Source: Streptomycetaceae bacterium
Lineage (GTDB): Bacteria; Actinomycetota; Actinomycetes; Nanopelagicales; Nanopelagicaceae
DNA: 36,980 nucleotides
Assembly (NCBI GenBank): GCA_007280125.1
Contig: QYPT01000125.1
Coordinates: 1 to 36,980, forward strand
Reading direction: 5' to 3'
Part shown: positions 18,312 to 27,332 of the stretch, piece by piece
Numbering within the stretch: the stretch's first letter is position 1
Layout: each line of letters begins with the position of its first letter
Position numbers and translations under genes: made by a program
Notes under the pieces: generated by a model
Told to the model about the DNA's origin: nothing
The model's input: the letters and a program-made list of their open reading frames with translations, nothing else
Database searches by the model: none

Positions 18312-20507
18312 ATGGAAACTCGTTCATTCGCAGATTACTTGCGGGCCCTTGATGATCAGGCTCTGCTGGCTCTCTTCGCCCTGCGCCCGGATTTGGTCTC
18401 CCCTGTACCGCCAGAATTTTCATCACTAGCTATTCGAGCCAGTTCTTCGCCTAGTTTGGCCCGCGCCATTGATTCGCTCAATGAGTGGCAATTTCAAGTG
18501 CTTGAAGCATGCGCTGCCCTAAAGGAACCGTTCACCGAGAAGGAAATAATCGCGTTGACGGATGCATCGGCGAAATTCGTCATTCCTCACCTATTAGATC
18601 TTGCACTTATTTATGGTGGGCCTAAGAGCTACTGGCTGCCAAATTCATTGCGAGAAGTGTTGGGAAATGAACCCGCAGGACTTGGGCCATCATCATTAGC
18701 AAAACTTTCATTCGCAAAACTTGAAGAAGCTCCAGATTCGGCCATGAAGATTTTGGAACGTCTCACGTGGGGGCCGCCACGTGGCAGTGTTGGAGATATT
18801 CGAAATCCCGGCCCGGGAATTGCATGGTTATTAAAAGAGAATTTCTTGATTCCACTCGACCAACGAACTGTCGTTTTGCCTCGTGAGGTAGCGATTCATT
18901 TACGCGGGGGGAAAATTCACAAGAATCCTCAACCTAACCCGCCAGTGCTGGGCGGAAGTAAAGGTAAAGAAGCGATTGTTGATCGAGCTGCAATTGCAAA
19001 CGTTGCCACGATTCTTCGTTGGTGTGAAGAGATTCTTAACTTCTGGTCAGAAGAGGCTCCAAGTGCATTGCGTGCTGGAGGAGTCGGAGTTAGAGATTTG
19101 AAGGCTGCTGCAGAGCACCTCGGGGTTGACGAGAATTGCGCTGCTTTTATTTCAGAGTTAGTTTTTCTCGCAGGGTTAGTTGTTATAGATGCAGACGACA
19201 AGATATTGCCAACTCACTCATTTGATTTATGGCTCACTCAAAATCACGAAGTTCGATGGAGAACAATTGCATCTTTGTGGTTAATTACTTCACGAGTCAG
19301 TGGTTTAGTTGGTAGAGGAGATTCCAAACATATTTCGGCTCTGGGACCAGAATTAGATCGAGTCAACGCAGCTAGTACTAGAAAGCAAACACTAGAAATA
19401 CTTCGTGAGAACGCATACCTGTTGCCTGATTCTGAGAGCTTCCTTGCTTTAGTAAAGTGGAAAGCTCCTTCCAGGCGAAGCTCTACATTGCAAACAGAAT
19501 TAGTTCAATGGACTCTGCGTGAAGCAGAATGGCTCGGAATAACAGGGCAGGGCGCTCTCTCTAAGTACGGCCAACAATTTTTAAACACTGACGCAAACCT
19601 TGGAATTGCTCATGATCTGCCTAAGCCGGTTGATCACATCTTGCTTCAAAGTGACAACACTGCAATTGCTCCAGGTCCGCTTGAAATAGAAGTTGCGCGC
19701 GTACTTGATTCAATTGCTGACATTGAAAGTCGTGGTGGCGCAACCGTTTATCGATTCAGTGAAGCATCAATCCGACGTGGACTAGATCATGGCAAGACTG
19801 GCGATGAAATCCGAGACTTCTTAAAGAAGACATCTAAGACGCAAATGCCGCAACCTTTGGATTACCTCATAGGTGATGTCGCCAAACGTCATGGCCGTTT
19901 ACGAGTTGGCAACACTACGGCTTACATTCGTTGCGAAGACCCCAGTGTTATCACGCAAATTTTAAGTGATCGTAAAGTCGAAGGACTGAACTTGCGCAGA
20001 ATTGCTCCAGAGGTCCTTGTTTGCGATCATGAAGCAAATGAATTGATAGCAACTCTTCGCGAGGCGGGCTATATGCCAGCTGCTGAATCTGGCTCTGGAA
20101 TAATTCTTGCTGGACCAAAACTTAATCGCGCGAAATCGCGCCCTAGACCACCACGCATCATCGGAGAACTTGAATCTTTGAGCGATGAAACTTTATCTGC
20201 GGCGATGAGAGCTATTCGAGCAGGAGAGCGTTCTAGTCATAAACAAACTTCGCTACGAGAGATTGCATCGAAAGCTCTTGGCGAGCTCCCGAGAACTACG
20301 GCAAATGAAACTCTGGAGATTCTCAATAAATTCATTAAAGAGCAAAGAACTCTTTCCATCGGTTATGCCGACAACAATGGTTCAGCCACGCATCGAATCA
20401 TTGACCCCATTCGAATTTCTGCAGGCTCACTGATTGCTCGCGATCACGGGACTGGCGAGGAGCAATCCTTCAGGATCCCGCGTATTACTGGAGTAGCGCC
20501 ACTATGA
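18312..20507 (+). CDS. Helicase-associated domain protein, XPB partner-like (similar in context to mycobacterial Rv0862c)
   Basis: 731 aa; no Walker motifs recognised; HGRLRVGNTTAYIRCEDPSVITQIL C-terminal domain and WYL-like tail (TLSIGYADNNGSATHRIIDPIRISAG); located just upstream of an XPB helicase. Confidence 0.75.
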   Translation: METRSFADYLRALDDQALLALFALRPDLVSPVPPEFSSLAIRASSSPSLARAIDSLNEWQFQVLEACAALKEPFTEKEIIALTDASAKFVIPHLLDLALIYGGPKSYWLPNSLREVLGNEPAGLGPSSLAKLSFAKLEEAPDSAMKILERLTWGPPRGSVGDIRNPGPGIAWLLKENFLIPLDQRTVVLPREVAIHLRGGKIHKNPQPNPPVLGGSKGKEAIVDRAAIANVATILRWCEEILNFWSEEAPSALRAGGVGVRDLKAAAEHLGVDENCAAFISELVFLAGLVVIDADDKILPTHSFDLWLTQNHEVRWRTIASLWLITSRVSGLVGRGDSKHISALGPELDRVNAASTRKQTLEILRENAYLLPDSESFLALVKWKAPSRRSSTLQTELVQWTLREAEWLGITGQGALSKYGQQFLNTDANLGIAHDLPKPVDHILLQSDNTAIAPGPLEIEVARVLDSIADIESRGGATVYRFSEASIRRGLDHGKTGDEIRDFLKKTSKTQMPQPLDYLIGDVAKRHGRLRVGNTTAYIRCEDPSVITQILSDRKVEGLNLRRIAPEVLVCDHEANELIATLREAGYMPAAESGSGIILAGPKLNRAKSRPRPPRIIGELESLSDETLSAAMRAIRAGERSSHKQTSLREIASKALGELPRTTANETLEILNKFIKEQRTLSIGYADNNGSATHRIIDPIRISAGSLIARDHGTGEEQSFRIPRITGVAPL

Positions 20508-20544
20508 GACCCACCATCATGAAAAATACGACAGAATTAACCCC

Positions 20545-21612
20545 ATGATTACGCCTCTTGAAGCCCTTGAAAAATTAGTGCGATGTGAATCTCCCACAGA
20601 AGATCTCCAGGCATGTAGGGCAGTGATCACACTCGCCGGCGAAATTGCTAACGAAGTTCTGGGAACCCCTGGCGAAATCAATGACGTTCTTGGTCGTCCC
20701 GTATTTTGGTGGGGTGCAAAAGATCCAGAGGTTGTTCTGCTTGCCCATCTGGACACAGTCTGGCCACACGGTTCATTCGCCCCATTGTGGAGCGTTGATG
20801 GAGATGTCATCCGAGGACCTGGAGTCTTCGATATGAAAACAGGATTCGTCCAAGCGCTCTTTGCTATGCAAAATGTTTCTGGTTCTGTTGCCCTCATCGC
20901 TACAACAGATGAAGAAACCGGTAGCGAAACAACTAAGGAATTTATTGAAGAATTTTCTAGAAAAGCCAAAGCAGTCTTAGTTCTTGAAGCAGCGGTTGAT
21001 GGAAAAGTTAAGACTGGACGAAAAGGAACAGCGATGTATCACATCACTGTTCATGGTCTTGCTGCACATGCTGGACTAGAACCCGAAAAGGGAATTAATG
21101 CAACTGTTGAGATTGCAAATCTTGTCTTGAAGCTTGCTGCGCTAGAAGACAGAACCCACGGAACAACAGTGGTTCCAACGCTGTTGCGTTCTGGAAATAC
21201 AACAAACACAGTCCCTGATTTAGCTTCGCTAGATGTTGATGCACGATCTTTCCTTCAAGCAGATCTAGTGCGCTTGGATAATGCGATCCGAGCCTTTACG
21301 CCAACAAATCCGTTAGCTCGTATTGAAATATCAGGTGGGCTCAATCGTCCACCCCTTGAATTGAGCTCGACTAAAGAACTCTACGAACGTGCAGAAAAAG
21401 TTGCTCGTTCATTAGGGATGTCGTTGGATCACGCTGCAGTAGGCGGCGCCAGTGATGGAAACTTCGCTGCTGCTGCGGGAGCGAAAGTTCTTGATGGGCT
21501 TGGCGCTGTAGGTTCTGGCGCACATGCACTTAACGAGTGGGCAAGTGTGAGCGCACTAGAAGAGCGCATACCTTTCCTTCACGCTTTCATATTGGATTTA
21601 CTTAATGACTGA
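20545..21612 (+). CDS. M20-family metallopeptidase (carboxypeptidase G2/ArgE-like)
   Basis: 355 aa; LLAHLDTVWPHGSFAPL, GPGVFDMKTGFVQAL, TTDEETGS, VGGASDGNF. Confidence 0.9.
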   Translation: MITPLEALEKLVRCESPTEDLQACRAVITLAGEIANEVLGTPGEINDVLGRPVFWWGAKDPEVVLLAHLDTVWPHGSFAPLWSVDGDVIRGPGVFDMKTGFVQALFAMQNVSGSVALIATTDEETGSETTKEFIEEFSRKAKAVLVLEAAVDGKVKTGRKGTAMYHITVHGLAAHAGLEPEKGINATVEIANLVLKLAALEDRTHGTTVVPTLLRSGNTTNTVPDLASLDVDARSFLQADLVRLDNAIRAFTPTNPLARIEISGGLNRPPLELSSTKELYERAEKVARSLGMSLDHAAVGGASDGNFAAAAGAKVLDGLGAVGSGAHALNEWASVSALEERIPFLHAFILDLLND

Positions 21613-23254
21613 TGGACCGTTAATTGTCCAAAGTGACAAGACTTTACTTTTAGATATTGATCATGTTTTAAGCACTGAGTGTCGCAGAGCTATCGCGCCT
21701 TTCGCCGAACTCGAACGCTCTCCTGAACACATCCACACCTATCGACTAACTTCGTTGGGACTTTGGAACGCCCGTGCTGCAGGCCATGACGCCGAAATGG
21801 TCATTGACACTCTCTTAAAGTATTCACGTTACGCAGTCCCACATTCCATCTTGGTGGATGTTGCAGAAACAATGTCGCGTTATGGCCGTCTGCGCCTTGA
21901 AGCAGATCCAGTGCATGGCTTGGTTCTCATCACAACCGATACCGCCGTATTAGAAGAGGTAATTCGAGCTAAGAAAATAGCGCCATTGCTTGGAATTCGT
22001 ATTGATGCAGAAACTATCGCCGTACATCCCAGCCAACGTGGTCACATCAAACAATCGCTATTGCGCCTAGGTTGGCCCGCAGAGGACTTTGCTGGATATG
22101 TCGACGGTCAACACCATGACATTTCACTGGTACAAAATGGATGGAAGATTCGGCCTTACCAAGAGCTTGCCGCTGAGGGCTTTTGGCATGGTGGTTCTGG
22201 AGTCGTAGTTCTTCCGTGCGGTGCTGGAAAAACTATTGTTGGCGCCGCCGCGATGGCACATGCACAAGCAACAACTTTGATTCTGGTCACTAATACCATC
22301 GCAGCAAGGCAATGGCGCGAAGAATTGTTGCAACGCACCACTCTTAATGAGGATGAAATTGGCGAATACTCTGGTGCAAAGAAAGAGATTCGCCCAGTCA
22401 CAATTGCGACATATCAAGTTATGACCAAGAAGAAGAATGGCGTCTACGCGCATTTAGATCTATTTGACACCCATGACTGGGGATTGATTATTTACGATGA
22501 AGTGCACTTGCTCCCAGCGCCAATTTTCCGTTTTACCGCTGATATTCAATCTCGCAGACGCTTAGGTCTTACCGCAACACTTGTTCGCGAAGATGGGTTA
22601 GAGGGTGAAGTATTTTCCCTCATCGGACCAAAACGATATGACGTTCCTTGGAAAGAGATCGAAGCACAAGGTTATATTGCGCCAGCTGAATGCATCGAAG
22701 TTCGTGTGACGCTAACTGAAGCCGAAAGACTTCTGTATGCGACGGCGGAGCCAGAGAACCGTTATCGGCAATGCGCGACAACCAAAACTAAGAGAACAAT
22801 TGTCGAAGCGCTAGCAAAGCATCATGCAGATGATCAAGTCTTGGTGATTGGTCAATACATAGATCAGCTTGACGAGTTATCGGAAGTTCTGGGTGTTCCA
22901 CTTATTAAAGGAGACACTCCAGTTAATGAACGCGAGCGGCTTTTCAATTTATTCCGCTCGGGAGAAATCAAATGCTTAGTGGTTTCTAAAGTTGCAAACT
23001 TCTCTATCGACTTGCCTGATGCGACAGTTGCTATTCAAGTATCAGGGGCGTTCGGATCACGACAAGAAGAAGCACAGCGCCTAGGTCGAATTTTAAGACC
23101 TAAATCTGATGGCCGGACTGCTCGCTTTTACTCAGTCGTTTCTAGAGACACAATCGATCAAGATTTTGCACAAAATCGCCAACGTTTTCTAGCCGAACAG
23201 GGTTACGCGTACAAAATTATTGACGCTGACGATGTTTCGCAAGGGAAGCTTTAA
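21605..23254 (+). CDS. DNA repair helicase XPB (SF2)
   Basis: 549 aa; LPCGAGKTIVGAAAM Walker A, IYDEVHLLPAP, RLGLTATLVREDG, EEAQRLGRILRPK. Confidence 0.95.
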   Translation: MTDGPLIVQSDKTLLLDIDHVLSTECRRAIAPFAELERSPEHIHTYRLTSLGLWNARAAGHDAEMVIDTLLKYSRYAVPHSILVDVAETMSRYGRLRLEADPVHGLVLITTDTAVLEEVIRAKKIAPLLGIRIDAETIAVHPSQRGHIKQSLLRLGWPAEDFAGYVDGQHHDISLVQNGWKIRPYQELAAEGFWHGGSGVVVLPCGAGKTIVGAAAMAHAQATTLILVTNTIAARQWREELLQRTTLNEDEIGEYSGAKKEIRPVTIATYQVMTKKKNGVYAHLDLFDTHDWGLIIYDEVHLLPAPIFRFTADIQSRRRLGLTATLVREDGLEGEVFSLIGPKRYDVPWKEIEAQGYIAPAECIEVRVTLTEAERLLYATAEPENRYRQCATTKTKRTIVEALAKHHADDQVLVIGQYIDQLDELSEVLGVPLIKGDTPVNERERLFNLFRSGEIKCLVVSKVANFSIDLPDATVAIQVSGAFGSRQEEAQRLGRILRPKSDGRTARFYSVVSRDTIDQDFAQNRQRFLAEQGYAYKIIDADDVSQGKL

Positions 23255-23471
23255 AGCGTTCTGGATCAATTCGGTAAAAAGCGTGTCGTTCTCCGTCAAT
23301 CATAATTACAGGAATTTCGTCGCCGTACTTCATCTCTAAATCTGGATCCCCGACAATAGAGATCTTCTCCATGTCGAAATCCAATGCACTCTGAAGTCCA
23401 ATCAGCACATCCTCAGCAACATCACATAGATGGCACCCTGGTCGCGAGTAAATAGTTATCAGGTTGCGCAT
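23217..23471 (-). CDS. Glutaredoxin-like family protein (DUF836 type)
   Basis: 84 aa; IYSRPGCHLCDVAEDVL CXXC redox motif, GDEIPVIMIDG. Confidence 0.88.
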   Translation of the reverse strand: MRNLITIYSRPGCHLCDVAEDVLIGLQSALDFDMEKISIVGDPDLEMKYGDEIPVIMIDGERHAFYRIDPERFKASLAKHRQRQ

Positions 23472-23477
23472 TGGGCA

Positions 23478-23487
23478 ACCGTAGCCT
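23478..23487. promoter_or_regulatory. Putative shared bidirectional -10 element (ACCGTAGCCT) between glutaredoxin-like gene and metalloprotease
   Basis: Minus TACGGT (23478-23483) with N6 to ATG at 23471; plus TAGCCT (23482-23487) with GAGGG SD before the ATG at 23505; the two share TA. Confidence 0.55.
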
Positions 23488-23504
23488 TAAAAATTGAGGG
23501 CGCC

Positions 23505-25940
23505 ATGGCCCTATCTTCTCACCTGATACGGTTTCCCAATATGTTGAGCAGATTGAGGGCCCCATTTCGCAGCGCATTAGCGCTTACCGCGATTCTTGCT
23601 GGCCTTTTCTACGCCCCTCCAGCTGGCGCACTTTCTCTTACACACGAAGCGCCCTCGACAGTGTGGGGTCACACATACGCAGGTCCAGCGACTACCAAAA
23701 CTTTTTCTGCGACAACAAATTCTGGCACGCGCTCAACCGCAAAGAGTCGATTCATTGTTACTTACAAAAATTTTCCTGAGTGGGCTAAGGCCGATGTTCA
23801 AGCGGCAATAGATGTGTGGTCCTTGAACTTTGCATCTGAAATTCCAATAACAGTTGATGCATCTTGGGGTCGTTCAGCGATTTACGGCGTTCTAGGTAGC
23901 GCGCGACCTGGAAACTACTTCTTAGATTTCCCAAATTCCCCAGATGGAACTCTTTGGTATCCATCTGCACTAGCAAATGCCATTGCTGGCGAAGATTTAG
24001 ATAAGAACAGTCCCGAAATTGTTATCCAAGTAAATTCAGCAACGAATTGGAATCAACGCAATGATGGGAAGCCTTCAACAACCGAATATGACCTTGAGTC
24101 CGTTTTTGTTCATGAATTAGGTCATGGATTAGGTTTCTTATCAACTGATTCATATGACACAAACTCAAATTACTCAACATATAAATTTGGAATTATTGAT
24201 CAACCGACTGCCTATGATGCCTATGCGCAGCTTCCAGATGGACGACGCTTGTCTGACATTCCATCGCCTTCGTTAGAACTCGGGGAAGCACTAACAAACA
24301 CTTTAGTGTGGTCAGGTCCCCTTGGAATTAAGGCTAACGGTGGAGTGAAGCCTCTCCTGTACACACCACCGAGGTATTCAGATGGATCATCAGTAAGCCA
24401 CTTGGATGAGGCAACATTCTCATCTTCGGGGCCTAATTCAGTAATGACTCCAAACCTAGATGCTGGCGAAATCTTCCATGATCCCGGTCCGCTTCTTGTT
24501 GGAATGATGGAAGATCTTCGAAACAAGCCACCAGCAGGGGTTGCTATCGGTCTACCAGATGCACCACGCAATGCATCGGCGTTAGTTGCAGATCGCGCTG
24601 CCGTTGTAACGTTTAACCCTCCCGTTAATGTACGAAGCGCACAAGTTTCACGCTATGAAGTTAAAAACATGCAGACTGGATTAACTCTCAGCACAACGTC
24701 AAGTCCGGCATTCGTATCTGGTTTAAAAAATGGGACTAGTTACACTTTTTCAGTTACCGCGATCAATTCATTGGGGCAATCAATTCCGGCACTTACGGGA
24801 AGTGTTGTACCTCAAGTTACGCCCGTACCCAAATCTTTAGATAACGCCTCCGATGCTAGATATATTGCCGTGGCATCCTTTAGAAAACAACCGGCGATTG
24901 CTTATACAGATAAAACAACTGGCGCCCTCAGGTTACAACTCTGGAATGGCAAGACGTGGAGACGTGTCACGGTGGATGGACGCGGAGGCGCAGGAGGGAA
25001 AACTTCCCATAGCGTTGCCGGACCAGTCTCGCTTTGTATTAGCGGGCTCGGAACAAAACAAGTGATGCATATTTTCTACTCTGATCTCATTGATAAAGAC
25101 CTTCGCTATGCAACTTTTGATAGCGTGAATTTCAAGTATGAAGTTGTTGATGGCAATGGCGACCAAGTGAATCTTTACGATCAACCCGAACGAGTACGCA
25201 CAGCAAGCGATGTAAGTGTAAGTAATGCATGCGCCATTACCGCATCTGGAATTCAAGTTTTCTACAGAGATGAAAGTCAAGGAATCTTGCTAGGAGCCAA
25301 ACGAAGCTCTACTGGTGGCTGGGATTATGAATTAGTTGATGGTGATCGGAAAACTGATGGCCGCACGACTGGAGATGTTGCTTTTCACCTTCGCGCGTTA
25401 GCTGTTGGTTCAAAAGTCAGCGTTATTTATGATTCAAACCTCGCGGTTAATCAGCAAAAGCAAGCCACAAATGGCGAGATCCGCTTTGCCACACGTTCTA
25501 ATGCATCGCCTTCGGGATGGAGTTACCAAACTCTCGATACATCTTCTGCTGATATGGCTGTTGTCGGTTATGGCGTTTCACTCAATAAGACTTCAGCAGG
25601 TCTGATCGCATCATGGCTCGGTGCATCAACAATCAGCATCCCCAATCCCATTCAAATTCGCTGGATGAATATTGACACTGATACTCGTATTAATTCAGTG
25701 ACGCCAGATAGTTATGGAGCACCAACAATGCCCATGAGCATCGATGGGAAAACGATGATCTTTGGTTGCCAAACTCGAATATGCTCGCTAGAACTCAATT
25801 CAAGCGCGCTAAAACCGACAATGAAATTAGTATCTGGGGTCAGAAACAATGCTCGAGTTGATACTTCATGGGTGGTACTAAATAAAGTTCGCTACCTTGT
25901 TGCGGGCATTTCTGGAAAGCTCGCGTTAGTTAAAATCTAG
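23505..25940 (+). CDS. Secreted metzincin-like zinc metalloprotease with fibronectin type III domain and propeller-like C-terminal region
   Basis: N-terminal signal-like sequence (FRSALALTAILAGLFYAPPAGALS); FVHELGHGLGFLSTDSY HEXXHXXGF motif; FN3-like DAPRNASALVADRAAVVTFNPP...GTSYTFSVTAINSLG; repeated D/W-rich segments. Start chosen at 23505 (SD GAGGG) rather than 23430, which overlaps the opposite gene. Confidence 0.75.
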   Translation: MALSSHLIRFPNMLSRLRAPFRSALALTAILAGLFYAPPAGALSLTHEAPSTVWGHTYAGPATTKTFSATTNSGTRSTAKSRFIVTYKNFPEWAKADVQAAIDVWSLNFASEIPITVDASWGRSAIYGVLGSARPGNYFLDFPNSPDGTLWYPSALANAIAGEDLDKNSPEIVIQVNSATNWNQRNDGKPSTTEYDLESVFVHELGHGLGFLSTDSYDTNSNYSTYKFGIIDQPTAYDAYAQLPDGRRLSDIPSPSLELGEALTNTLVWSGPLGIKANGGVKPLLYTPPRYSDGSSVSHLDEATFSSSGPNSVMTPNLDAGEIFHDPGPLLVGMMEDLRNKPPAGVAIGLPDAPRNASALVADRAAVVTFNPPVNVRSAQVSRYEVKNMQTGLTLSTTSSPAFVSGLKNGTSYTFSVTAINSLGQSIPALTGSVVPQVTPVPKSLDNASDARYIAVASFRKQPAIAYTDKTTGALRLQLWNGKTWRRVTVDGRGGAGGKTSHSVAGPVSLCISGLGTKQVMHIFYSDLIDKDLRYATFDSVNFKYEVVDGNGDQVNLYDQPERVRTASDVSVSNACAITASGIQVFYRDESQGILLGAKRSSTGGWDYELVDGDRKTDGRTTGDVAFHLRALAVGSKVSVIYDSNLAVNQQKQATNGEIRFATRSNASPSGWSYQTLDTSSADMAVVGYGVSLNKTSAGLIASWLGASTISIPNPIQIRWMNIDTDTRINSVTPDSYGAPTMPMSIDGKTMIFGCQTRICSLELNSSALKPTMKLVSGVRNNARVDTSWVVLNKVRYLVAGISGKLALVKI

Positions 25941-25952
25941 AAAATAGATTTC

Positions 25953-26051
25953 TTACTTGGCGTTGCGACGCTGAATGCGGGTCTTCTTAAGAAGTTTCTT
26001 ATGCTTCTTCTTAGCCATCCGCTTACGTCGCTTCTTGATTACTGAACCCAT
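25953..26051 (-). CDS. bS22-type small ribosomal protein (AURKAIP1/COX24-domain), 32 aa; absent from supplied ORF track
   Basis: Reverse complement encodes [32 protein letters not shown], very close to the known actinobacterial 33-aa protein; strong SD AAGGAG upstream. Confidence 0.93.
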   Translation of the reverse strand: MGSVIKKRRKRMAKKKHKKLLKKTRIQRRNAK

Positions 26052-26102
26052 ACGCCACGATCTCCTTATGCTGTTAGGGCGAAGAGCCCCAGGGGAGTTA
26101 GG

Positions 26103-27332
26103 TTACCTCGTAAGTACATGAAAGACCGAAACGCCTTTTGGCCCAGAACCGACCACAACGAGCCCCAATTCCTTGGAGTAGGTAAAGGCAATGGGATTGG
26201 CGATGCCTGTGGCGCTATAGGCCCCAATAATGAGTCCATTTGCGCCAAAAATAAGGGCAAGTCCAACCCCTTTGCTTGCCTTCCATCCAGCCAGCCGCGG
26301 GATAGCTGACGTTGAAATAAAGAAAGCCCCCACCGATGTTGGTGAGATATCCGTAATAAGAGCGGGACTTTTTGCAAGAAAACGAGTAGTCCACGTTGGG
26401 ACAATTTTCGCATTAAACGTCGTCATGACCGCTTCACGTTTCTTTCCCGTCAAACTTTCGCCTCCAAGAAATAATGAATTGCTCGCGCTAAGCCAACTCC
26501 GAAATGCGCCTTGATTTGAACTTCGCACCACTGATGTTATTTTGCCTTTAGCTGTAATTGAAATTATCAAACCGTCTCGAGAGCCATTAAGGGTCTTGCC
26601 AGATATTGTTTCTGAACTGGCACCAACAATTACATAACTACCATCGGTTTTTTTCGCAATAGCGTTTATTTCAGTATCGCTTTTCCCGATGTATTGAACT
26701 TTGGAAAATACTCCATCCAATGACACTGAGGTAAAGAATCCCGCCTTGCCTGTAGTTGTTTGCACAGATCCAACAACTGCAATACCTGTCGGCGACACCG
26801 TTCCGCCTCCTACTAGAACTGGTACATTCATATCGTTAACTGATGTGCTGAGTAGCAGACCATCTGGAGAAATCTTCCACACAACAATTTCTGAAATATC
26901 ATTTCGTTGAGGTACTTCGACGTCAACGGTGACTGAATCTGGATTGAGCACAGAGGACGAGGTCACTTTTGTTGGTGGAATGATCGTTGGGTTTGACGAT
27001 GTGCCAAAGAGATAAATGTTTCCTAAAGTATCGGTAACTGCAGATGATGCAATGTTGAATTCTCCTTCATGAACAGGAAGAAGCCAGCGTGTTACGCCGC
27101 TCTCATCTATTGCACTTAGGAATGCATCTGCACCGGCTTCAGTAGGAATTGTTCCGTAAACATAGATAGTTTTACCTTGAGAAACTGCCCCCGTAATGCT
27201 TTGGTTGCTGGGCAGCGTGGCAATGGCGCTCATTGGTTTCACGGTAATTACCTTGGTAGCCGCTTGAGAGATTGTTGAAAACCCAAGCAAGCTAATAGAG
27301 ATTAGGGAGATAACTCCTACAAACTTTCGCAT
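26103..27332 (-). CDS. Secreted propeller-like protein of unknown function
   Basis: 409 aa; signal peptide MRKFVGVISLISISLLGFSTISQA; repeated blades (GNIYLFGTSS, GSYVIVGASS, NSLFLGGES, ELGLVVVGSG). Confidence 0.6.
   Translation of the reverse strand: MRKFVGVISLISISLLGFSTISQAATKVITVKPMSAIATLPSNQSITGAVSQGKTIYVYGTIPTEAGADAFLSAIDESGVTRWLLPVHEGEFNIASSAVTDTLGNIYLFGTSSNPTIIPPTKVTSSSVLNPDSVTVDVEVPQRNDISEIVVWKISPDGLLLSTSVNDMNVPVLVGGGTVSPTGIAVVGSVQTTTGKAGFFTSVSLDGVFSKVQYIGKSDTEINAIAKKTDGSYVIVGASSETISGKTLNGSRDGLIISITAKGKITSVVRSSNQGAFRSWLSASNSLFLGGESLTGKKREAVMTTFNAKIVPTWTTRFLAKSPALITDISPTSVGAFFISTSAIPRLAGWKASKGVGLALIFGANGLIIGAYSATGIANPIAFTYSKELGLVVVGSGPKGVSVFHVLTR

Noticed and set aside
23430-23504. Upstream start of the secreted protease ORF
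   Set aside because: Would overlap the glutaredoxin-like gene and precede the signal peptide with unrelated residues; 23505 has an SD sequence.
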